Shown: one piece after another, positions 24,765-33,730 of the stretch | How the letters are laid out: every line of letters starts with the position of its first letter | How positions within the stretch are numbered: the stretch's first letter is position 1 | Assembly (NCBI GenBank): GCA_017471175.1 | Contig: JAFUVS010000004.1 | Span: 1 to 64,000, forward strand | Source: Paludibacteraceae bacterium | Lineage (GTDB): Bacteria > Bacteroidota > Bacteroidia > Bacteroidales > Paludibacteraceae | Length of the DNA: 64,000 nucleotides | Direction: 5' to 3' | Translations under genes and position numbers: made by a program | Notes under the pieces: generated by a model | Told to the model about the DNA's origin: nothing | What the model saw: only the letters and a program-made list of their open reading frames with translations | The model's database searches: none

Positions 24765-26723
24765 ATGCACAATCTCCCGACCGATTTCGATATTATCGTT
24801 GTAGGAGCCGGACATGCCGGATGTGAAGCTGCCCACGCCGCCGCAAGGATGGGTAGTCGCACGCTGCTCATTACGCAAGATATGAATAAGATTGCGCAAA
24901 TGAGTTGCAATCCAGCCGTTGGAGGAATAGCCAAAGGACAGATAGTCAGAGAAATAGATGCACTCGGGGGCATGATGGGCATCGTTACGGACAAGACTGC
25001 CATTCAGTTCCGTATGCTCAATCAGAGCAAAGGACCGGCTATGTGGAGTCCCCGCAGCCAAAGCGATAGAAAAAGATACATCGAAGAGTGGGTACAGATC
25101 CTGACCAATACGCCTAACTTGACGATATGGCAAGACAGCGTAACGGAACTGATAACCTATCATACAGAATCTAAAAACAGGAAAATAGATTATCAAACTA
25201 TTGATATTAAAGGTGTTAAAACAGCATTAGGCATTTCTTTTTCAGCACGTGCAGTTGTTCTAACCGTAGGTACATTCTTGAACGGACTGCTCCACTTCGG
25301 CAACCGACAAATAGTAGGCGGTCGTATTAGCGAACCGGCTTCAACAGGAATTACCGAACAACTCCAGTCGCTCGGTTTTCGCTCCGCCCGTATGAAGACC
25401 GGCACCCCGGCACGCATAGATAAGCGAAGCATAGATTTCTCAGTTCTCACCGAACAAAAAGGCGATGACACCTATCATCATTTCTCCTATTTACCTTCCG
25501 TGCAGCGGAGACTGAAGCAGGAGAGTTGCTGGATTACCTACACCAATGAGCAGACGCACGACCTCTTACGCCGCCACTTGGACGAGTCGCCTATGTACAA
25601 CGGACAAATACAAAGTATAGGTCCAAGGTATTGTCCCAGCATTGAGACAAAAATCGTAACGTTTGCCGACAAGAATGCGCATCAGATTTTTCTTGAACCA
25701 GAAGGCGAAAATAGCGGTGAATACTACGTAAACGGCTTTTCATCGAGTATGCCGTGGGAAGTGCAATGGAAAGCACTCCGCACCATCAAAGGATTAGAAA
25801 ACGTTGTTCTATACCGTCCAGGCTACGCCATTGAATATGACTTTTTCGACCCGACACAACTTTATCATACTTTAGAAACAAAGGTCATCTCCAATCTCTT
25901 TTTCGCCGGGCAAATCAACGGCACTACCGGCTATGAGGAAGCAGCCGGACAGGGATTAATAGCAGGTATCAATGCCCATCAAAAGATTAACAACGAGCAG
26001 CCGCTTATCCTATCACGCGATGAGAGTTATATAGGGGTACTCATTGACGACTTGGTAACTAAAGGAGTGGACGAACCTTATCGTATGTTTACCTCTCGCG
26101 CAGAGTACCGTATTCTCCTGCGGCAAGATAACGCGGATATGCGGCTTACGGAAAAAGGCTATTTGTTGGGGCTTGCATCTGAAGAACGCTACGGCATTTT
26201 TCAATATAAGCGCAAAATAGTGGCTGAAGCGATTGCGTATCTACAGCAAAATACGATTGCGCCTACATCGGTCAATGAATATCTCAATAGGATTGGTTCA
26301 TCGCCACTGACTCGCTCTGCGCATTACGCAGACCTGCTGACCAGACCCGGAGTAACCATAGAAGGACTAATGACACAATGCCCTGCACTAAAACCGATTT
26401 TCAACATCAATTCTACCGACATACTCCATACCGATAATCCAATGGAAATATCTTCCTACCGAAATGAAATCATCGAAGCGGTAGAAATAGAGATAAAGTA
26501 TGAAGGTTATATACGTCGGGAAAAACAATTGGCCGACAAACTGCATCGCTTGGATGTTATTCGTCTGCCACAAGATTTCGATTACCAATCCATACAGTCG
26601 CTTTCTACTGAAGCAAGACAGAAATTGTCAGCCATACGTCCGAGTTCAATTGCCGAGGCGAGTAGAATACCCGGCGTCAGTCCAAACGATATTAGCGTAC
26701 TGCTTCTGCTATTAGGACGGTGA
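24765..26723 (+). CDS. mnmG: tRNA uridine-5-carboxymethylaminomethyl modification enzyme MnmG
   Basis: MnmG (GidA) is the FAD-dependent subunit that works with MnmE to modify the wobble uridine of several tRNAs. The 652-residue protein starts with the dinucleotide-binding GAGHAGCEAAHAAARMG (from residue 14). It continues with SCNPAVGGIAKGQIVREIDALGG and has MKTGTPARID and NGTTGYEEAAGQG in the expected order. In many bacteria gidA lies near the replication origin and partition genes. Here the intergenic space just after it contains a perfect parS sequence. Confidence 0.97.
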   Translation: MHNLPTDFDIIVVGAGHAGCEAAHAAARMGSRTLLITQDMNKIAQMSCNPAVGGIAKGQIVREIDALGGMMGIVTDKTAIQFRMLNQSKGPAMWSPRSQSDRKRYIEEWVQILTNTPNLTIWQDSVTELITYHTESKNRKIDYQTIDIKGVKTALGISFSARAVVLTVGTFLNGLLHFGNRQIVGGRISEPASTGITEQLQSLGFRSARMKTGTPARIDKRSIDFSVLTEQKGDDTYHHFSYLPSVQRRLKQESCWITYTNEQTHDLLRRHLDESPMYNGQIQSIGPRYCPSIETKIVTFADKNAHQIFLEPEGENSGEYYVNGFSSSMPWEVQWKALRTIKGLENVVLYRPGYAIEYDFFDPTQLYHTLETKVISNLFFAGQINGTTGYEEAAGQGLIAGINAHQKINNEQPLILSRDESYIGVLIDDLVTKGVDEPYRMFTSRAEYRILLRQDNADMRLTEKGYLLGLASEERYGIFQYKRKIVAEAIAYLQQNTIAPTSVNEYLNRIGSSPLTRSAHYADLLTRPGVTIEGLMTQCPALKPIFNINSTDILHTDNPMEISSYRNEIIEAVEIEIKYEGYIRREKQLADKLHRLDVIRLPQDFDYQSIQSLSTEARQKLSAIRPSSIAEASRIPGVSPNDISVLLLLLGR

Positions 26724-26757
26724 TATGATTCACCTATACAATAAGAATATACCCTAA

Positions 26758-26773
26758 TGTTCCACGTGAAACA
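26758..26773. promoter_or_regulatory. parS centromere-like site
   Basis: TGTTCCACGTGAAACA matches the 16-bp chromosomal parS sequence bound by ParB/Spo0J, with the usual CACGTG core. It lies in the 94-base gap between mnmG and apt. The ParA and ParB genes themselves are not in the window. A match this long is unlikely by chance, and the mnmG neighbourhood fits a position in the origin region. Confidence 0.85.
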
Positions 26774-26817
26774 TTGAAATTAAAAACTTCTTGAAAGAAA
26801 CTAAATATAAAAGAAAT

Positions 26818-27342
26818 ATGACACAAGAACAATTCAAATCGCTGATTCGCAACGTCCCGGATTTTCCAAAGAAAGGAATTCAATTTAAAGACATTACAAC
26901 CGCATTGAAAAATGCAGAATGCCTGCGTTGGATACGTGATAAAGTAACAGAAATGTACCGGGACAAAGGCATTACGCAAGTAGTAGGCTTAGAGAGCAGG
27001 GGATTTATTATAGGTCCGGCAGTAGCTATGGAATTAGGTGCAGGTTTTGTGCTTGCTCGCAAACCTGGCAAACTACCTGCGGACGTAATAAGCGCATCAT
27101 ACAATAAAGAGTATGGCACGGACACTATTCAACTCCATAGTGATGCCTTAAACGAAAACGATATCGTACTCATTCACGATGACCTTTTAGCAACAGGAGG
27201 CTCAATAGAAGGTGCTATCCGTTTAGTAAGAAAAGCTGGAGTAAAGAAAATATACGTGAATTTTCTGATAGAACTTAGCGAGCTTAACGGACGAAAAAAT
27301 ATAGATAGCGATATAGAAGTAACGAGTCTGGTACAACTATAA
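26818..27342 (+). CDS. apt: adenine phosphoribosyltransferase
   Basis: APRT salvages adenine to AMP using PRPP. The 174-residue protein has IRNVPDFPKKGIQFKDIT near the start, VVGLESRGFIIGPAVA (55-70), the RKPGKLP loop and the PRPP-binding motif DDLLATGGS (121-129). The ATG at 26818 is preferred over an in-frame TTG at 26791. The parS site lies 45 bases before the start. The adjacency mnmG-apt-uvrC is, as I recall, common in Bacteroidetes. Confidence 0.95.
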   Translation: MTQEQFKSLIRNVPDFPKKGIQFKDITTALKNAECLRWIRDKVTEMYRDKGITQVVGLESRGFIIGPAVAMELGAGFVLARKPGKLPADVISASYNKEYGTDTIQLHSDALNENDIVLIHDDLLATGGSIEGAIRLVRKAGVKKIYVNFLIELSELNGRKNIDSDIEVTSLVQL

Positions 27343-27359
27343 AAAAGTGGCAAAAGTAG

Positions 27360-29180
27360 GTGATTGAGATAAACGAACATATAAAACAACTGCTGCGACA
27401 AATACCCGAAGAACCCGGCGTATATCAGTACTTCGACAAAGAAGGAACAGTCATATACGTTGGTAAGGCAAAAAATCTGCATCGCCGTGTATCCAGTTAT
27501 TTTCAAAAAGAACATGAGTGGCTGAAAACGCGACAATTAGTACGACATATAGCAGATATACGATACGTAGTCGTACCGTCAGAACAAGACGCATTCCTAT
27601 TAGAAAACAACCTGATAAAACAATACCAACCCCACTACAATATATTGCTGAAAGACGGCAAATCCTATCCGAGTATCTGCATCACGAAAGAGGCATATCC
27701 GCGCATATTCAAGACACGTAAGATAGAAAAGAAAACAGGCGAATACTTCGGACCGTATAGCTACGGCAATACAGTAGATTTAGTATTAGAACTTATTCAT
27801 AAACTTTGTCCTATACGAACCTGCCAAATGCCTATCACCCAAAACGGGATAGACAACGGTAAATATAAGGTATGTCTGAAGTATCATCTACATAACTGCT
27901 GCGGTATATGCGAGCAAAAAATTACCGAAGCGCAGTACGACGAGTACATCGAAATGGCTAAAAAGATAATTCGCGGCGATGCACGCCTATTAACGCGCCA
28001 ACTACAAGAGCGTATGAATGCGCTCTCTGAAAAAATGCAATATGAAGATGCGGGAATAGTAAAATCACAATTGGAACTGTTAGAAAAATTCTGTAGCAAA
28101 ACAGTGATAACCAACTCAATAAACGGAGATTTAGATGTATTCGGATATACGGAGGAAGGAGAAAATATCTATGTAGCGATTTTGCACGTACACAATGGCT
28201 CAATTGTACAAGGACAAACTGTAGCTTTTCATCGCCAACTACAAGAGACGAAAGAAGAACTCTTGGCAATAGCTATGCACCAATTACGCGAACAGTTAGG
28301 CAGCAACACTAATGAAGTCATAGTACCATTTATACCTGATTTAATCGATGAAAATCTGCACGTGAACATAGCAATCTCCGGCGATAGAAAACGTCTGCTT
28401 GACCTCGCTATGAAGAATGTGATGCAATACCGGGAAGACTGTCTAAGGCAAGCAGATAAACTCAATCCGGATCAACGCAGTATGCGCATATTAAGCAAAC
28501 TGCAAGATCTATTAGGACTAAAAAATATCCCTGTTTTCATCGACAGTTTTGATAACTCGCACATACAAGGATCTGACGCTGTAGCGGGTTGCGTTGTCTT
28601 TCGTAAGGGTCGTCCTTCAAAAAGCGATTACAAACGTTTCAAGATTCAATCGGTCGTTGGTCCGGACGACTACGCAGATATGCGCGAAATTGTAAAGCGT
28701 AGATATACGGATTTATTGGGTGAAAACAAGCCTTTACCCGATTTGATAATTGCCGATGGCGGAGAGGGGCAAATGAATGCCATAAAAGAAGTATTAAAAC
28801 GCCAGTTGCATTTAGACATCCCTGTAGCAGGTCTAAAGAAAGATGACAAACACCGCACCAATGTTCTTCTCTACGGCACGCCGACTCAAGAGTTCGGTAT
28901 GAAAGTAACGGACGAACTGTTCCGTCTGTTAGTTCAAATTCAAGACGAAGTACACCGATTTGCCATATCATACCACAAGCAGAAGAGAAGTAAATCGCAA
29001 ACACATAGTGAACTTAATGATATACAAGGAGTTGGAGAGGTATCAAAGCAAAAACTGCTACGTCATTTTCACTCCGTTAGCCGTGCTAAAACGGCTGATT
29101 TGACGGAGTTACGGCAAGTACTCGGAAATAGCTTAGGCACAAAGGTTTACGAGCATTTTCGCAAAGATTTATCCCTTTGA
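27360..29180 (+). CDS. uvrC: excinuclease ABC subunit C
   Basis: UvrC makes both incisions in nucleotide excision repair together with UvrB. The 606-residue protein begins with GTG. It has an N-terminal GIY-YIG nuclease domain (PGVYQYFDKEGTVIYVGKAK, 19-38), a UVR helix pair (ALSEKMQYEDAGIVKSQLEL) and an RNase H-like second nuclease (DSFDNSHIQGSDAVAGCVVF, LIIADGGEGQMNA). C-terminal helix-hairpin-helix motifs (DIQGVGEVSKQKLLRHF) close it. Order and length are normal. It starts 17 bases after apt and is followed 22 bases later by tsaE. Confidence 0.96.
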   Translation: MIEINEHIKQLLRQIPEEPGVYQYFDKEGTVIYVGKAKNLHRRVSSYFQKEHEWLKTRQLVRHIADIRYVVVPSEQDAFLLENNLIKQYQPHYNILLKDGKSYPSICITKEAYPRIFKTRKIEKKTGEYFGPYSYGNTVDLVLELIHKLCPIRTCQMPITQNGIDNGKYKVCLKYHLHNCCGICEQKITEAQYDEYIEMAKKIIRGDARLLTRQLQERMNALSEKMQYEDAGIVKSQLELLEKFCSKTVITNSINGDLDVFGYTEEGENIYVAILHVHNGSIVQGQTVAFHRQLQETKEELLAIAMHQLREQLGSNTNEVIVPFIPDLIDENLHVNIAISGDRKRLLDLAMKNVMQYREDCLRQADKLNPDQRSMRILSKLQDLLGLKNIPVFIDSFDNSHIQGSDAVAGCVVFRKGRPSKSDYKRFKIQSVVGPDDYADMREIVKRRYTDLLGENKPLPDLIIADGGEGQMNAIKEVLKRQLHLDIPVAGLKKDDKHRTNVLLYGTPTQEFGMKVTDELFRLLVQIQDEVHRFAISYHKQKRSKSQTHSELNDIQGVGEVSKQKLLRHFHSVSRAKTADLTELRQVLGNSLGTKVYEHFRKDLSL

Positions 29181-29202
29181 GAATCGCATATTTAGACAGA
29201 AG

Positions 29203-29679
29203 ATGATACATTATACATTAAAATCAGACGCTACACGCGGTCTCGTACTTCTCAATGAGCCGGGACAAGAGGTTACAGCAAACGACTGGCTTCAATCTTT
29301 TGCTCCAAGGAGGGTAGTGTCTCTCTATGGCGAGATGGGAGCCGGCAAAACAACATTTATCAAATGGCTCTGCGAACAGTTAGGAGTACAGGATGCAGTT
29401 AATAGTCCTACGTTTGCTATTGTCAATGTTTATGACGTAGATAGCAGAAATTTACCCGGCGGCAAAAAAGAGGGTATTGAAGATATTTACCATTTCGACT
29501 GCTATCGACTTCGCAACATCCAGGAGGCTTTGGATCTCGGTGCGCAGGACTACTTAGACTCCGGCTGCTACTGTCTTATAGAGTGGCCTAACGTAATAGA
29601 GCCGTTGCTGCCGGATGACACAGTGCATGTTCAACTGCGCACTTTGCCTACCGGTGAGCGGGTTTTAGAGGTGGAGTAA
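29203..29679 (+). CDS. tsaE: tRNA threonylcarbamoyladenosine biosynthesis ATPase TsaE
   Basis: TsaE is the ATPase that, with TsaB and TsaD, completes t6A formation in tRNA. The 158-residue protein has the Walker A GEMGAGKT (43-50), VNSPTFAIVN, and HFDCYRL followed by LIEWPNVIEPLLP, all typical. It is the last gene of an apt-uvrC-tsaE series. Its 3' end overlaps the convergent helix-hairpin-helix gene by 32 bases. TsaB is encoded about 22 kb upstream in this window. Confidence 0.95.
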   Translation: MIHYTLKSDATRGLVLLNEPGQEVTANDWLQSFAPRRVVSLYGEMGAGKTTFIKWLCEQLGVQDAVNSPTFAIVNVYDVDSRNLPGGKKEGIEDIYHFDCYRLRNIQEALDLGAQDYLDSGCYCLIEWPNVIEPLLPDDTVHVQLRTLPTGERVLEVE

Positions 29680-30598
29680 AATCAAAGTAGGGTCGAATTT
29701 TTGATGCTTCTTCGGCAGTGAATACAGACGGACACAGATCTTCAATCCCGTTCAGACGAATCTTACGGCGGCGTGTTTCATAGATCGCTTTAGCTTTCGT
29801 AAAAGAGATATAGGGATGATGCCGCAGTTTTTCAACTGAAGCTATATTCACTTGTATGGGTTGTATTAAAGATGAATCACAAATTAAGTGAGGCATGACA
29901 GAATCCCAATTCAAATATTCGATATGCTGAATTTCGAGGAGTTGCTGCGTATTGCAATATCCGCCTAACTGATTGCGATATCGAATTATTTGTACTGCAG
30001 TGTATTTGCCTATACCTTGAATATACTGCAAGTCGTTCGTATCAGCCGTATTGATGTCAATAATCGTATCTTTCTTAATGTGCAATTTCCCTATTTTAAT
30101 CAGACTGTCTCTACGTTGCATATATGCTGTTTCGATACTGTCTCTGCGTGCGTTGTATCGCTGCTGAAGACTATCTCGTCGCAGGCTGTCCCGCAATAAA
30201 CGCTCCCGTTTTTGCACAAAAAAAGGCATTGTATCTATGGTAATATAGGGCAGAAGGACTTGAAAGGCACTATCTGTCAGGCCATATAGTCTTTTAAAGT
30301 CTTCATTACTACGAAAGCGACCCCCTTTAGTACGATAGCGAAGCAGGTTCTTTATTTGCCACGGCTTAAGTCCAACTTGACGCAAAGTTAAACTGTCTGC
30401 TGTATTGGGATCAAACTGACGCAAAAAGATAGTATCCTGCCGATTTTGATTAGTTATGAGAATAGAATCATTTTGGCATTCAGGAGGGGTAGGAGAGGGT
30501 AGTAAATAAATAAACAGCCTTATAATCACAACAAAAGCAAGGAAAAGGAGTACACCTATTCCTTGCTTGCGATTGAATATAGGTTGTTTTTGCTTCAT
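29648..30598 (-). CDS. membrane-anchored helix-hairpin-helix (ComEA-like) protein
   Basis: This 316-residue protein has one N-terminal membrane segment (GVLLFLAFVVIIRLFIYLL) and then three helix-hairpin-helix repeats. They start at about residues 63 (FDPNTADSLTLRQVGL), 183 (DINTADTNDLQYIQGIGKYT) and 249 (VNIASVEKLRHHPYI). A charged linker rich in RRDSLRRDS separates the first two. Helix-hairpin-helix repeats bind DNA, and ComEA-like proteins act in DNA uptake, so a periplasmic DNA-binding role is possible. No other competence genes are visible. It follows proB by five bases and overlaps the tsaE end. Confidence 0.85.
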   Translation of the reverse strand: MKQKQPIFNRKQGIGVLLFLAFVVIIRLFIYLLPSPTPPECQNDSILITNQNRQDTIFLRQFDPNTADSLTLRQVGLKPWQIKNLLRYRTKGGRFRSNEDFKRLYGLTDSAFQVLLPYITIDTMPFFVQKRERLLRDSLRRDSLQQRYNARRDSIETAYMQRRDSLIKIGKLHIKKDTIIDINTADTNDLQYIQGIGKYTAVQIIRYRNQLGGYCNTQQLLEIQHIEYLNWDSVMPHLICDSSLIQPIQVNIASVEKLRHHPYISFTKAKAIYETRRRKIRLNGIEDLCPSVFTAEEASKIRPYFDFTPPLKPAHR

Positions 30599-30603
30599 CT
30601 GTA

Positions 30604-31368
30604 TTAACCGACAAACTCTGTGAAGATAGTTTGTTCAGGGCATACAAATATATTACGAAGAATATGCTCCGTTTTGCCGTTGGCGATGATGACGCGTGTA
30701 CCTGTTTGTGCTGTAAGCGTAGCCGTATGATATTTAGATTGCATACCGCCTCTACCGGCACTACTTTTGGAAGTTTGAATATAAGCGGACACATCATCAG
30801 AGGCTCTTACAGTACGTACAACTTTGCTTTCGGGGTTGGAAGGGTTACCATCGTAGAGACCGTCTATATTACTTAATATGATCAATGTTTCTGCGTCCAT
30901 CATTTTAGCCACCAAGCCTGACAACTCGTCGTTATCAGTGAACATCAACTCTGTGACGCATACTGTATCATTCTCATTTACTATAGGTATCACGTCATTA
31001 TGGAGCATCACTTCCATACATTGCTTGAGGTTGTTGTATTGCTCTTCGCGCTCAAAGTCTTCCTTCATTGTCAGCACTTGTCCTACGTGGAGATTATGCT
31101 CACGGAAGAGTGTGAAGTAGAGATTCATCAGTTTGACTTGTCCGATGGCGCAATATAATTGGCGTTGCTCCACTGAATCTAAATGGTTATCTGTCTGTAA
31201 CAATGTTTTGCCGCATGCTCCTGCGCCGCTGGAAACCAGTATGACTTCATATCCTTGCTCACGCAACCAAACCAACTGATCTACCAAAGCGGATATTCGG
31301 GTTAAGTCTATACGTCCTTCAGAAGTGGTCAGTACATTGGAACCTATTTTAACTACTATTCTTTTCAT
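30604..31368 (-). CDS. proB: glutamate 5-kinase
   Basis: ProB phosphorylates glutamate in the first step of proline synthesis. The 254-residue protein shows the amino-acid-kinase start VVKIGSNVLTTSEGRID, LVSSGAGACG, PIVNENDTV and GRGGMQSKYHTA. It ends after the kinase domain without the C-terminal PUA domain of longer family members. It lies nine bases after proC and presumably forms an operon with it. proA is not present here. Confidence 0.93.
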   Translation of the reverse strand: MKRIVVKIGSNVLTTSEGRIDLTRISALVDQLVWLREQGYEVILVSSGAGACGKTLLQTDNHLDSVEQRQLYCAIGQVKLMNLYFTLFREHNLHVGQVLTMKEDFEREEQYNNLKQCMEVMLHNDVIPIVNENDTVCVTELMFTDNDELSGLVAKMMDAETLIILSNIDGLYDGNPSNPESKVVRTVRASDDVSAYIQTSKSSAGRGGMQSKYHTATLTAQTGTRVIIANGKTEHILRNIFVCPEQTIFTEFVG

Positions 31369-31377
31369 TTCCTCAAT

Positions 31378-32157
31378 TTATTTCATTCCTGCTTTAAGAC
31401 AACGTACAACGGCTGCGTTGAAGCCAGCACGATCTAATTCATTAAGACCTTTAATGGTTACTCCGCCCGGAGTAGTAACTTTGTCTATAGCCACTTCAGG
31501 GTGTAAACCGGATTCATTAAGCAATGTTACGGCTCCTTGCATAGTCTGCATAGCAATCTTTTGTGCCTGGACAGGATAGAAACCCATTTCTACGCCGCCT
31601 TCCGTCATAGCACGCACCATACGCATTACGTAAGCTATACCGCACGAAGCCATCATCATGCCGGCTTCTACTTGATTCTCTTGAACCTCCATCACTTCTC
31701 CACATAAACTATACAGACGGATTACTTTATCTATATTCGCTGCTGTAGCCTGACCGTTGTGCGATACAAAACTCATACTTGCACCATATTCAGCACCAAT
31801 GTTAGGAATAACATAGAAGTACTGACCGGCTCCACCTAATTTAGAAGACAATTTATCTGTTCCATAATTAGCAGCGTCTGAGACGACGATTTGGCAATCC
31901 AAGTCCAATTCGGGACGAATTTCGTCAAGCACTTTGTCCATTAGCCAGGGCTTAACAACTAAAACAACTATATCAGCATTCTTAACTGCTTGGCGGTTGT
32001 CCGTTGTTACAACAACAGACGCGTATTGCTCACTGAATTGTTGCAATATTTTCTCGTCTTTATCGGCTACAGTTAGTTTAACTTGTTCAGACTTTAGCCA
32101 GCCGTGCGCTAACGCACCGCCCATATTGCCGGCTCCTATTAGTGTTACATTTGTCAT
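31378..32157 (-). CDS. proC: pyrroline-5-carboxylate reductase
   Basis: ProC reduces pyrroline-5-carboxylate to proline. The 259-residue protein has the NAD(P)-binding start VTLIGAGNMGGALAHGW, VVLVVKPWLMDKVL and the C-terminal signature VTTPGGVTIKGLNELDRAGFNAAV. It is the first gene of a minus-strand operon with proB and the helix-hairpin-helix gene. A TACTTTTG box lies at 32206-32199 on the minus strand, 42 bases upstream. Confidence 0.95.
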   Translation of the reverse strand: MTNVTLIGAGNMGGALAHGWLKSEQVKLTVADKDEKILQQFSEQYASVVVTTDNRQAVKNADIVVLVVKPWLMDKVLDEIRPELDLDCQIVVSDAANYGTDKLSSKLGGAGQYFYVIPNIGAEYGASMSFVSHNGQATAANIDKVIRLYSLCGEVMEVQENQVEAGMMMASCGIAYVMRMVRAMTEGGVEMGFYPVQAQKIAMQTMQGAVTLLNESGLHPEVAIDKVTTPGGVTIKGLNELDRAGFNAAVVRCLKAGMK

Positions 32158-32198
32158 AGTTATACTTTGTTAATGTTTACAAAATAATTAAAAACGCA

Positions 32199-32206
32199 CA
32201 AAAGTA
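32199..32206 (-). promoter_or_regulatory. -7 box for the proC-proB operon
   Basis: The minus strand reads TACTTTTG. The -33 region is weak. Confidence 0.45.
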
Positions 32207-32270
32207 CATATTTTACACGAATAATAGCACATTGCGAAAAAGTTTATACCAACAAATAAATTATTTGGTA

Positions 32271-32278
32271 TAATTTTG
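32271..32278 (+). promoter_or_regulatory. -7 box for the sirtuin gene
   Basis: TAATTTTG followed by CGG lies 31 bases before the ATG at 32309. No clear -33 element is seen. Confidence 0.45.
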
Positions 32279-32308
32279 CGGCACATAACTTAAAAATTTA
32301 GAAGCAAA

Positions 32309-33010
32309 ATGAAGAAAATTGTTGTTTTTACCGGTGCCGGAATAAGTGCCGAAAGCGGATTGAGTACTTTCCGAGATTCTGACGGACTATGGGAAAAATA
32401 CAGCGTAGAAGAAATCTGTACACACGAAGCCTGGGAGAGAAACCCACAACTATTAGTAGATTTCTATAATGCCAGACGACGTGACACAATGAAAGCACAA
32501 CCAAACGCAGCACATCTTGCAATAGCTAAACTGCAAAAGGATCTACCAAATACGCAAGTCATTACTCAAAATGTGGATGACCTGCACGAAAGAGCCGGCT
32601 CAACCAATGTTTTGCACTTACACGGCGAAATAACCAAGTTACGTTCTTCTATCAACGAAACGGCTACCGTACCGTTAGAAGGATGGGAACAACATTACGG
32701 AGACAGACATCCGGACGGCTCACTACTGCGTCCTTATATCGTTTTTTTCGGGGAAGGTGTACCCTATTTCACGGAAGCTTGCAAAATAGCAGCTACTGCA
32801 GATATTATGATAGTGGTAGGTACCAGCCTAAATGTCTATCCGGCTGCATCGCTTCTACAGTATGCACCGGATAGCGCAGAAATCTATTTAATTGACCCCG
32901 GACAACCTACGATGGGAGTTTACGCTTCAAAAATTCACCATATACAAAAAAGGGCAACCGAAGGTGTGCCTGAACTGGTGGAAAACTTAATAAGAGAACT
33001 TAAGGCATAG
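32309..33010 (+). CDS. Sir2 family NAD-dependent protein deacylase
   Basis: This 233-residue sirtuin is expected to remove acyl groups from lysines using NAD. Visible elements are GAGISAESGLSTFRDSDGLW (9-28), TQNVDDLHERAG (86-97) and the catalytic His105 in LHLHGE. Residues Tyr53 and Arg56 (FYNARRRD) match the pair that marks CobB/SIRT5-type enzymes able to remove succinyl or malonyl groups. Only two cysteines are present, so the usual four-cysteine zinc site is missing. The 3' end overlaps convergent recO by 11 bases. Confidence 0.92.
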   Translation: MKKIVVFTGAGISAESGLSTFRDSDGLWEKYSVEEICTHEAWERNPQLLVDFYNARRRDTMKAQPNAAHLAIAKLQKDLPNTQVITQNVDDLHERAGSTNVLHLHGEITKLRSSINETATVPLEGWEQHYGDRHPDGSLLRPYIVFFGEGVPYFTEACKIAATADIMIVVGTSLNVYPAASLLQYAPDSAEIYLIDPGQPTMGVYASKIHHIQKRATEGVPELVENLIRELKA

Positions 33011-33524
33011 ACAACATATTAAGCAAAGTTGCCGAATGCAGATTACGAAACTCCTCCAAGGGTTCACCTCCGTAGCCTAATAATTCGGATATACTACCTA
33101 TAAATTGATTAGCTATATGCGCTACTGAATCAGCGGTATCCAATTCTATTATCTGCTCACATAAATAACTAAACACCCTTTCGTCAGACAAAGGGTGTTT
33201 TAGTGTTTTATATAATGCTTCCGCCATAAACATAGCCAAGCATTGCCGTTGCACATCTTCTGAAATATGTCGGGATATATAATGCAATTGTGCCGAAGAA
33301 AGCGAATGAATTTCTTTTCCGGGCAATTCGCTACCTTCTATATCTAACCATGCGAGCGGAGTAAGCAGATTCATTGAAACGCCGCTCAAACGTTTCTTAC
33401 TTGCACCTTTTCTGCCATAGACTAAATAGAGAATGCGACCATATTCACGGGTATATAGATGTACTAATGATGTAGTATCGTTCTTTTTCTGAACTGCCAA
33501 TACGATAGCTTCGGTTTTATACAT
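33000..33524 (-). CDS. recO: DNA repair protein RecO, C-terminally short
   Basis: RecO helps load RecA through RecF and RecR at gapped DNA. The 174-residue protein has the N-terminal OB-fold (YKTEAIVLAVQKKNDTTSLVHLYTREYGRI) and the helical middle (FMAEALYKTLKHPLSDERVF). It stops soon after ISELLGYGGEPLEEF. From memory, Bacteroidetes RecO proteins have about 240 residues, so roughly the last 65 are missing. The stop overlaps the end of the convergent sirtuin gene. No continuation in another frame is seen. It may still work, or be a naturally shortened variant. Confidence 0.85.
   Translation of the reverse strand: MYKTEAIVLAVQKKNDTTSLVHLYTREYGRILYLVYGRKGASKKRLSGVSMNLLTPLAWLDIEGSELPGKEIHSLSSAQLHYISRHISEDVQRQCLAMFMAEALYKTLKHPLSDERVFSYLCEQIIELDTADSVAHIANQFIGSISELLGYGGEPLEEFRNLHSATLLNMLSMP
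33171..33200. terminator. 11-bp perfect hairpin inside recO, possible sirtuin terminator
   Basis: AAACACCCTTT (33171-33181) and AAAGGGTGTTT (33190-33200) form a perfect stem with an 8-base loop. On the plus strand it lies about 160 bases after the sirtuin stop and is followed by T-rich sequence, so it could end that transcript. On the other strand it is inside recO coding sequence. Confidence 0.45.
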
Positions 33525-33730
33525 CTACTTGGTATGTTTTATTATTTATTAGAAATTTTAAAAATTCAACAATTAAATTATGTGTTCACAATGTTAATAA
33601 TTCCGATAAAAACTACATTTATTGTAATTTGTAGTCAAATATTATAAATTAGAAGAAGATGATAAGTTTGATAAATAGGTTTTATTAACAAGTGCAGATT
33701 GTACTGTTGAATACGGATTGTTGAAAACGT

